Origin: Alphaproteobacteria bacterium
Lineage (GTDB): Bacteria; Pseudomonadota; Alphaproteobacteria; Rhizobiales; Aestuariivirgaceae
Assembly (NCBI GenBank): GCA_024639035.1
Contig: JAHEJE010000046.1
Coordinates: forward strand, 1 to 12,210
DNA: 12,210 nt
Reading direction: 5' to 3'
The notes beneath the pieces were generated by a model, which was given only the letters and a program-made list of their open reading frames with translations, was not told where the DNA came from and did no database searches. Both the position numbers and the translations under genes were made by a program. Of this stretch, positions 7,555 through 12,210 are shown in pieces. Every line of letters begins with the position of its first letter. Position 1 is the first letter of the stretch.

Positions 7555-7607
7555 TCTCGAACGTGCTCATCGCAGCCGGGCGCTGCGGCAACCGGGGAAT
7601 GCCGTGA
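7551..7607 (+). CDS. Possible 18-residue micro-ORF coupling kdsB to pheA
   Basis: An ATG overlapping the kdsB stop (ATGA at 7551-7554) opens an ORF encoding MISNVLIAAGRCGNRGMP. It ends in a TGA (7605-7607) that overlaps the pheA GTG start (GTGA at 7604-7607). It fills the kdsB-pheA gap exactly and would carry ribosomes across it, giving translational coupling. It has no phenylalanine codons, so it is not a Phe attenuator leader. It may equally be chance in a 49-base GC-rich gap; the pheA start has its own Shine-Dalgarno (GGGGA, 7594-7598). Confidence 0.25.
   Translation: MISNVLIAAGRCGNRGMP
7594..7598 (+). promoter_or_regulatory. Ribosome-binding site fixing the pheA GTG start
   Basis: GGGGA ends five bases before GTG 7604 and is well placed for it. 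The nearby ATG at 7599 is in another frame, so this site supports GTG as the true start of pheA. Confidence 0.6.
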
Positions 7608-8497
7608 CCAAGACCTCAGGACCGAAGCTGATCGCCTATCAGGGCGAACCGGGCGCCAATTCGCACATCGCCTGCCGCGATGCCTATCCCGACTATGAAT
7701 CGGTGCCCTGCGACACTTTCGAGGATGCCTTTGCTGCCATCGAACAGGGCCGCTGCCAACTGGCCATGATCCCGATCGAGAATTCGCTGGCCGGCCGGGT
7801 CGCCGACATCCATCACTTGATGCCGGCCTCCGATCTCTACATCATCGGCGAATTTTTCCTACCCATCCATCATGATCTCCTGACCCTGCCCGGCGCGTCC
7901 CTCGACGGCATCAAGACCGTGCACAGTCATGTCCACGCGCTCGGGCAATGCCGCAAGGTGATTCGCCAATTGGGCCTGAAAGCCGTCGTGGCCGCCGACA
8001 CCGCCGGCGCGGCCCGCGAACTGAGCGAACTGGACGATCCGACCCGGGCGGCGATTGCAACCTCGCTCGCCGCCGATGTCTACGGCCTTGCAACGGTCCG
8101 CCGCAACATCGAGGATGAGGATCACAACATGACCCGGTTTGTGATCCTGTCGGCCGAGCCCGATGATGCCGAGCCCGAGGACGGACCGGTGGTCACGTCG
8201 TTCGTGTTCCGGGTCCGCAATGTGCCTGCGGCCCTCTACAAGGCCATGGGCGGGTTCGCCACCAACGGCGTCAATATGACCAAGCTCGAATCCTACCAGA
8301 TCGAGGGTCAGTTCTATGCCACCCAGTTCTATGCCGACATCGAGGGCCACCCGTCCGAGCGTTCGGTGCGCCTGGCGCTCGAGGAACTGGCCTTCTTCAC
8401 ATCCTACTTGAAGGTCTTCGGCACCTATAAAGCCTCGCCGATGCGCGCCGAATTGATTGCCCGCGCTGCCGCAGCCGCGCGCGGTCAGGACGCCTGA
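7604..8497 (+). CDS. pheA: Prephenate dehydratase with C-terminal ACT domain
   Basis: Cytosolic enzyme converting prephenate to phenylpyruvate, with loss of water and CO2, in phenylalanine synthesis. It has 297 residues and lacks a chorismate mutase domain, so it is the monofunctional type. The catalytic PDT domain (about 8-185) shows AYQGEPGANSHIA, the IPIENSLAGRV segment (56-66), HSHVHALGQCR and the conserved TRF motif (177-179) whose Thr is required for catalysis. The ACT domain (about 198-275) has NGVNMTKLESYQIEGQFYAT, where family members bind phenylalanine for feedback inhibition. The start is GTG 7604, set by a GGGGA five bases upstream. The gene lies just after kdsB on the same strand, a linkage familiar in alphaproteobacteria. 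Its last 13 bases overlap the end of convergent nudC. Confidence 0.95.
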   Translation: MTKTSGPKLIAYQGEPGANSHIACRDAYPDYESVPCDTFEDAFAAIEQGRCQLAMIPIENSLAGRVADIHHLMPASDLYIIGEFFLPIHHDLLTLPGASLDGIKTVHSHVHALGQCRKVIRQLGLKAVVAADTAGAARELSELDDPTRAAIATSLAADVYGLATVRRNIEDEDHNMTRFVILSAEPDDAEPEDGPVVTSFVFRVRNVPAALYKAMGGFATNGVNMTKLESYQIEGQFYATQFYADIEGHPSERSVRLALEELAFFTSYLKVFGTYKASPMRAELIARAAAAARGQDA

Positions 8498-8499
8498 CC
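8483..8499. repeat. Perfect inverted repeat containing both convergent stop codons
   Basis: GGTCAGG (8483-8489), a 3-base loop ACG, and CCTGACC (8493-8499) form a perfect 7-bp stem. The pheA stop (TGA, plus strand 8495-8497) lies in the right arm and the nudC stop (TGA, minus strand 8487-8485) in the left arm. Neither side has a T-tract, so it is not a standard terminator, although it could form a small hairpin at the 3' end of both coding regions. Confidence 0.45.
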
Positions 8500-9417
8500 T
8501 TCGCTGATCCGCTTCAGCGCCTCAAGCACCAGGTGATGGGCGATCGCCATCTTCGGCGGTGTCCTAAGGCCATCCGGCTGGCGGTCCGCCAGCATGGCTT
8601 CCAGGTCGGCGGCATCGAACCACCGCGCATCCTCGATCTCGACCGGATCGATGGTGATATTATCGTTGAGCGCCTCGCCGATCAGCCCGATCATCAGCGA
8701 TGAGGGAAACGGCCAGGGCTGCGACAGCAGGTAATCGACCCTGCCGATGCGGATGCCGGCCTCTTCGAACACCTCGCGCCGGGCCGCATCCTCAAGCGTC
8801 TCGCCGGGCTCCATGAAGCCGGCAAGCGCGGAATAGACCCCTTCGGCGAAATTGGCCCCGCGCCCCAGCAGGCAACGGTTCTTGTGAATAACAACAATAA
8901 TCACCACCGGGTCGGTGCGTGGAAAATGATCGGCGCGGCACGCGCCGCAATGACGCCGGTATCCGCCTTCCGCCATCTCCGTGCCGCTGCCGCAGTTGGC
9001 GCAGAAGCGATGTCTTTCGTGCCAGAACAGCAACGACCGCGCCTGGGCCAGCAACGCCAATTCGCCCGCCGGCAGTGCGCCCTGCAGCGCCAGGCTGCGC
9101 AGGTCGATCAGCTTGACGCCGTCGCTGGCGGGAGCGGTATCCTGCCCTGAAATATCGGCAACCGCGAACAGCGCCCGGGCGTTATCGTCGAGGCCGAGCA
9201 GGACCGGTGCAATTTCGCCGCTGTGGCCGCCAAGTTGTGCCGACCGGTACCTGCACACCCTGAGCCCGTCGCCGGTCACATCGATTTCCGGTCGCTCGCC
9301 GCGGAACATGATGAACCGGCTGGATGGATCGGCCAGGCGGGCCGCCAGCCAGGCATGGTCAACGCGCAGCGCCGCCGCCCGGTCAAGTGTTTCGCCGATG
9401 AATCCCAAGCCGTGCAT
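8485..9417 (-). CDS. nudC: NAD(H) diphosphatase NudC (Nudix hydrolase)
   Basis: Nudix enzyme that splits NAD(H) into NMN(H) and AMP; family members also remove NAD caps from RNA 5' ends. It has 310 residues from ATG 9417. An N-terminal NUDIX-like domain (about 1-125) is followed by a zinc ribbon with Cys139, Cys142, Cys157 and Cys160 (FCANCG, then HCGACRADHFPR). The Nudix box lies at 200-222 (GFMEPGETLED, then REVFEEAG), with the full GX5EX7REUXEEXGU pattern. The NADH-pyrophosphatase signature SQPWPFPSS is at 232-240, which separates NudC from other Nudix proteins. An ATG four codons upstream (9429) is in frame, but the GGGGA just before ATG 9417 and the family-like MHGLGFIGETLDRA favour the shorter start. 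The gene faces pheA, with a 13-base tail overlap, and diverges from ffs. Confidence 0.94.
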   Translation of the reverse strand: MHGLGFIGETLDRAAALRVDHAWLAARLADPSSRFIMFRGERPEIDVTGDGLRVCRYRSAQLGGHSGEIAPVLLGLDDNARALFAVADISGQDTAPASDGVKLIDLRSLALQGALPAGELALLAQARSLLFWHERHRFCANCGSGTEMAEGGYRRHCGACRADHFPRTDPVVIIVVIHKNRCLLGRGANFAEGVYSALAGFMEPGETLEDAARREVFEEAGIRIGRVDYLLSQPWPFPSSLMIGLIGEALNDNITIDPVEIEDARWFDAADLEAMLADRQPDGLRTPPKMAIAHHLVLEALKRISEGQAS

Positions 9418-9421
9418 TGCG

Positions 9422-9427
9422 TTCCCC
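9422..9427 (-). promoter_or_regulatory. Ribosome-binding site favouring the shorter nudC start
   Basis: GGGGAA on the minus strand lies four bases before ATG 9417 and inside the extension from ATG 9429. The 9429 start has only a weak CCGGG upstream. The site therefore argues for the start at 9417. Confidence 0.5.
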
Positions 9428-9500
9428 ATTGCTGCCCGGGCTGACTACCACGAGTTTGCCGGGGGTGCCATTCACCTTCGGTGTTTTTGCACCCGGGGCC

Positions 9501-9515
9501 ATGCAATGCTTGCAT
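9501..9515. repeat. Short inverted repeat upstream of ffs
   Basis: ATGCAA (9501-9506), TGC, TTGCAT (9510-9515) is a perfect 6-bp inverted repeat with a 3-base centre, in the nudC/ffs divergent region. Its right arm coincides with the candidate -35 box of ffs, so a bound protein could affect that promoter. Function unknown; chance is possible. Confidence 0.25.
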
Positions 9516-9538
9516 CGTCGTCGCCAAAGTCCGATATA
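9510..9538 (+). promoter_or_regulatory. Candidate ffs promoter
   Basis: TTGCAT (9510-9515) and GATATA (9533-9538) are separated by 17 bases, directly upstream of the SRP RNA gene. Transcription would start around 9543-9546, close to the GGGAGG of the terminal stem. The hexamers are only moderate matches to a housekeeping sigma-70 consensus. Confidence 0.45.
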
Positions 9539-9540
9539 GG

Positions 9541-9644
9541 GGGCGGGAGGTTGGCGGCGGACGCGCCGCTCGCCAACCGGGTCAGGACCGGAAGGTAGCA
9601 GCCCCAACGAGTCAGGCACGGGTTGCCCGTCCAGCCTCCCGCTC
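9541..9644 (+). ncRNA. ffs: Signal recognition particle RNA, bacterial small type (4.5S-like)
   Basis: RNA core of the SRP, which binds Ffh and directs nascent membrane proteins to FtsY and the translocon. The apical domain is unmistakable: GTCAGG, then CC-GGAA-GG (tetraloop 9590-9593), then AGCAGCC. Next to the CC/GG pairs, E. coli has a U-A pair where this RNA has A9587-U9596, a compensatory swap that supports a folded RNA. The ends pair over GGGAGGTTGG (9545-9554) with CCAGCCTCCC (9631-9640), and the outer GGGC with GCTC, closing one long hairpin of about 104 bases. Exact ends are uncertain by a few bases. I see no clear terminator before dnaX. An ffs gene just upstream of dnaX is a familiar arrangement in this group. 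Confidence 0.92.
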
Positions 9645-9710
9645 TGCCAGCACCAAACCAACAGCCGCCCGCAAGCGGTATGACGGCAGGGGGTACAGGG
9701 GCGGAGTGCC

Positions 9711-11474
9711 ATGAACGAGCAATCGAACAGCGATAGCCACAGCACGGCCGGCGAGCCGGTGGCTTACCGCGTCCTTGCCCGCAAGTACCGCCCCAAGCGC
9801 CTTGAAGAGCTGATCGGCCAGGACGCCATGGTGCGCACCCTGGCCAATGCCTTTGCCACCGGCCGCATCGCCCAGGCCTACATGCTGACCGGCGTGCGCG
9901 GTGTCGGCAAGACCACGACCGCGCGCCTGATCGCCCGCGCCCTCAACTATACCGGCGCCGACGGGCCGACCGTCGACATGCCGGAGATGGGCGATCACTG
10001 CGAGGCGATCCTCGAATCGCGCCATGTCGACGTAATCGAGATGGATGCCGCCTCCAAGACCGGCATCGACGATGTTCGCGAGATCATCGAGAGCGTCAAG
10101 TACCGGCCGATCGCCGCGCGCTACAAGGTTTACATCATCGACGAAGTGCACATGCTGTCCAAGCCCGCCTTCAACGCTCTGCTGAAGACGCTGGAAGAAC
10201 CACCGGAACATGTGAAGTTCGTCTTCGCCACCACCGAGATCCGCAAGGTCCCGGTCACCGTGCTGTCGCGCTGCCAGCGCTTTGATCTGCGCCGCCTTGA
10301 TGCCGACCGGCTGGTCGAGCATTTTGCCGCCATTGCCAAGCAGGAGGGCGTCGAGGCCGAGGTCGATGCCCTGGCGCTGATCGCCCGGGCCGCCGAAGGC
10401 TCGGTCCGCGATGGCCTGTCGCTGCTCGATCAGGCGATTGCCTACGGCGGCAAGCAGGTCAAGACCGAAGATGTGGTGTCGATGCTCGGCCTGGTCGATC
10501 AGGACCGCATGTTCGACCTGTTCGAGGCTATCATGAAGGGCGACACCCAGGCTGCCCTCGAACAGATGAAGCAGCAGTACGACCTTGGCGCCGACCCGTT
10601 CGCCGTGGTCAACGATTTGGCGAAGCTTGTCCACTGGGTGACCCGGCTGAAGATCGTGCCGGAGGACGGCCAGCGCTCGGGCCGCACCGAAACCGAACGC
10701 ACCCGCGGCCGGGCATTCGCCGACACCCTGACCATTCCGCATCTGACCCGCGCCTGGCAGATGCTGCTCAAGGGCCTCGATGAAATGGCGTTCAGTGCCC
10801 AGCCGCAGATGACGGCCGAGATGATCGTCATCCGCCTTGCCCATGCCGCCGAACTGCCGGCGCCGGGCGACCTTGTGGCGAGACTGAAGGATGCCAGTCC
10901 CGGCCAGCCGGCGGCTGTGGCGCCGGTGTCGTCCGCGGCCTCGCCAGCCCCGCCAGCCCCGCCAGCCCAACAGGCCGGGCCGCCACATCCCGGACCGCCC
11001 CGGTCGGATGCACCGACGGCACTTGCCGTTCAAACCCATGCGCCCGTCGAGCCTGCCGGTGCGAGCGCGCCGCCGGCGCCGAACCTGAAATCCTTTGCCG
11101 ACATCGTCGCCTTCGTCGGCGAACGCCGCGACATCAAGCTCAAGTCACAGCTAGAGCGCCTGGTCCGTCCGGTGTCGGTATCGCCGGGCACGGTGGAAAT
11201 CGCCCTCGAAGCGGACGCCCCGCACGGGCTGCCGGGCGAGCTTGGCCGCAAGCTGGAAGCCTGGACCGGGGCGCGCTGGCTGGTGCTGGTCTCGACCGAG
11301 GCCGGCGACAAATCAATCGCCCAACAGCGCAGCGAGCGGCGCTCGAGCCTGTTTGACGAGGCCCGCCGCGACCCATCGGTGCGCGCGGTTCTCGAAACTT
11401 TTCCCGGGGCCGAAATTGTCGACGTGACCCCTCCGGAGCTGCCGGATATCGCCGAAGACATCGAAGACAGCTGA
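9711..11474 (+). CDS. dnaX: DNA polymerase III subunit tau (DnaX clamp loader)
   Basis: Clamp-loader ATPase of the replicative polymerase, loading the beta clamp and, through its C-terminus, linking polymerase cores and helicase; 587 residues. The AAA+ domain has Walker A GVRGVGKT (61-68), Walker B YIIDEVHM (141-148) and the SRC arginine-finger motif (186-188). The segment between Walker A and EMDAASKTG, which holds four zinc-binding cysteines in E. coli, keeps only Cys97 here, as in other alphaproteobacterial DnaX as I recall them. The collar domain runs to about 375, followed by a Pro/Ala-rich linker (about 390-455) and the tau-specific C-terminal domain. I see no A6G-type slippery run, so a gamma form by frameshifting is unlikely. 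ATG 9711 follows GGCGGAG. ybaB starts 36 bases downstream, and recR follows it. Confidence 0.96.
   Translation: MNEQSNSDSHSTAGEPVAYRVLARKYRPKRLEELIGQDAMVRTLANAFATGRIAQAYMLTGVRGVGKTTTARLIARALNYTGADGPTVDMPEMGDHCEAILESRHVDVIEMDAASKTGIDDVREIIESVKYRPIAARYKVYIIDEVHMLSKPAFNALLKTLEEPPEHVKFVFATTEIRKVPVTVLSRCQRFDLRRLDADRLVEHFAAIAKQEGVEAEVDALALIARAAEGSVRDGLSLLDQAIAYGGKQVKTEDVVSMLGLVDQDRMFDLFEAIMKGDTQAALEQMKQQYDLGADPFAVVNDLAKLVHWVTRLKIVPEDGQRSGRTETERTRGRAFADTLTIPHLTRAWQMLLKGLDEMAFSAQPQMTAEMIVIRLAHAAELPAPGDLVARLKDASPGQPAAVAPVSSAASPAPPAPPAQQAGPPHPGPPRSDAPTALAVQTHAPVEPAGASAPPAPNLKSFADIVAFVGERRDIKLKSQLERLVRPVSVSPGTVEIALEADAPHGLPGELGRKLEAWTGARWLVLVSTEAGDKSIAQQRSERRSSLFDEARRDPSVRAVLETFPGAEIVDVTPPELPDIAEDIEDS
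10942..10968 (+). repeat. Three tandem 9-base repeats in the dnaX linker
   Basis: The 9-base unit CGCCAGCCC occurs three times without interruption. In frame it adds SPA-PPA-PPA to the flexible Pro/Ala linker between the collar and the tau C-terminal domain. Such repeats can gain or lose units by slippage without changing the reading frame. Confidence 0.8.
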
Positions 11475-11510
11475 AGCAGGGTCAGGCCTGAAAACCAACA
11501 AGAGGATGCC

Positions 11511-11834
11511 ATGAAAGACCTCAGTCAGATGATGCAGAAGGTCCAGGAAATGCAGTCGCGCATGAGCGAGGCTCAGGATCGCCTGGAAGAGATGACGGTG
11601 ACCGGACAGGCCGGTGGCGGCCTGGTCACGGTCACCCTGAACGGCAAGGGGGCAATGACCGACGTCACCGTCGATGACAGCCTGCTCAAGCCCGAGGAAA
11701 AGGAAATCGTCGAGGATCTGGTCACCGCCGCCCACAACGATGCCCGTGGCAAGGTCGAGCAAATGGTCGCCGACCAGATGAAGGATGTCGCCGGCGGCCT
11801 GCCGCTGCCGCCCGGCTTCAAGATGCCGTTCTGA
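11511..11834 (+). CDS. ybaB: YbaB/EbfC family nucleoid-associated protein
   Basis: Small DNA-binding protein, 107 residues, the usual length for the family, which forms dimers that bind DNA and associate with the nucleoid. An N-terminal helix rich in Met and Gln (MMQKVQEMQSRMSEAQDRLEE) leads into the family core: TGQAGGGLVTVTLNGKG and VDDSLLKPEEKEIVEDLV, then AAHNDARGKVEQ. The end GGLPLPPGFKMPF closely resembles the conserved GL-LPPGFKMPF tail. The ATG is preceded by AGAGGA at good spacing. The gene sits between dnaX and recR, 36 and 6 bases away, the standard bacterial context, which suggests a link with replication or recombinational repair, though its precise role is not settled. Confidence 0.96.
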   Translation: MKDLSQMMQKVQEMQSRMSEAQDRLEEMTVTGQAGGGLVTVTLNGKGAMTDVTVDDSLLKPEEKEIVEDLVTAAHNDARGKVEQMVADQMKDVAGGLPLPPGFKMPF

Positions 11835-11840
11835 TCGGCC

Positions 11841-12210
11841 ATGGCGGGAAAGAGCATCAGCGGCAGCGAGATCGAAAGGATGATCCAGCTTCTGGCCCGG
11901 TTGCCGGGTCTGGGTCCGCGCTCGGCCCGGCGCGCCAGCCTGCACCTGATCAAGAACCGCGAGAAGCTCCTCGCCCCGCTTGCCGCAGCGCTCAGTGACG
12001 CCCATGACCGGGTTTCGGTGTGCCGGACCTGCGGCAATGTCGACACCGTGCAGCCGTGCACCATTTGCAGCGACCCGCGCCGCGACAGCGCAATCATCGT
12101 CGTGGTCGAGGAGGTTGGCGACCTTTGGGCCTTGGAGCGGTCGGCGGCGATAAACTGCCGTTACCATGTGCTCGGCGGCACCCTCTCGGCCATCGAGGGC
12201 ATCCGGCCCG
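11841..12210 (+). CDS. recR: Recombination mediator protein RecR (partial, 3' end cut)
   Basis: RecR works with RecO (and RecF) to load RecA on SSB-coated single-stranded gaps during repair. The first 123 codons are visible, of about 200 usual; the rest lies beyond the right edge. In order: an N-terminal helix-hairpin-helix region (LARLPGLGPRSARRASLHL, about 18-36), a C4 zinc finger (Cys61, Cys64, Cys73, Cys76 in CRTCGN and CTIC), and the start of the TOPRIM domain (AIIVVVEEVGDLWALERS, 84-101, with the conserved Glu90). YHVLGGTLSAIEGI follows. The ATG lies six bases after the ybaB stop, so the two are surely co-transcribed. The reading frame is intact to the edge. Confidence 0.96.
   Translation, partial: MAGKSISGSEIERMIQLLARLPGLGPRSARRASLHLIKNREKLLAPLAAALSDAHDRVSVCRTCGNVDTVQPCTICSDPRRDSAIIVVVEEVGDLWALERSAAINCRYHVLGGTLSAIEGIRP

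Noticed and set aside
9647..9710. Terminator for ffs before dnaX
   Set aside because: CCGC-AA-GCGG and nearby GC-rich repeats form only short stems without a T-tract, so I do not call a terminator.
9612..11039. Long open frame (475 codons) on the minus strand opposite dnaX
   Set aside because: dnaX on the plus strand matches its family along the whole length. The antisense product has no recognisable domain, and such shadows are expected in GC-rich codon usage.
11482..11491. TCAGGCCTGA palindrome between dnaX and ybaB
   Set aside because: Ten bases in a 36-base gap inside a tight operon, with no T-tract; chance is the simplest explanation.
1..12210. A novel defence, mobile or biosynthetic system
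   Set aside because: Every sizeable frame is accounted for by conserved core genes in familiar order. There are no integrases, transposases, repeats of CRISPR type, toxin-antitoxin pairs or unassigned large genes.

Overview
The window comes from the chromosome of a GC-rich, Gram-negative alphaproteobacterium, most likely in or near the Rhizobiales. The clues are a CMP-KDO synthetase (lipopolysaccharide), a membrane-anchored CycM-type cytochrome c, a stand-alone prephenate dehydratase with an ACT domain, a DnaX lacking most zinc-site cysteines, and an SRP RNA gene just upstream of dnaX. Coding density is high and no stretch over 300 bases lacks a gene. I see no IS element, phage gene, CRISPR array, tRNA or other sign of recent transfer.

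Left part, minus strand (1-6619). Read in the direction of transcription, cycM comes first and is followed by a clear intrinsic terminator. Then comes a yej-type peptide ABC importer: two tandem periplasmic binding proteins (yejA1, yejA2), then permeases yejB and yejE. yejE runs off the left edge, so the ATPase gene yejF, if present, lies outside. The two binding proteins carry different export signals, Tat-like for the first and Sec-like for the second, yet are translationally coupled through a TGATG overlap.

Middle part (6620-9429). A 170-base divergent intergenic region with a 12-base perfect palindrome separates cycM from kdsB. kdsB and pheA lie on the plus strand, joined by a possible 18-codon ORF that overlaps both. 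pheA converges on nudC (minus strand); their 3' ends overlap by 13 bases, and both stop codons sit in the arms of one perfect inverted repeat.

Right part, plus strand (9430-12210). The SRP RNA gene (ffs) is followed by dnaX, ybaB (ebfC) and recR, a widespread replication and recombination-repair cluster. recR is cut by the right edge.

Most of the window is conserved core genome. I found no convincing undescribed multi-gene system. The points most worth a second look are the differently exported YejA pair, the micro-ORF bridging kdsB and pheA, the stop-codon inverted repeat between pheA and nudC, and the base-pair covariation supporting the SRP RNA.
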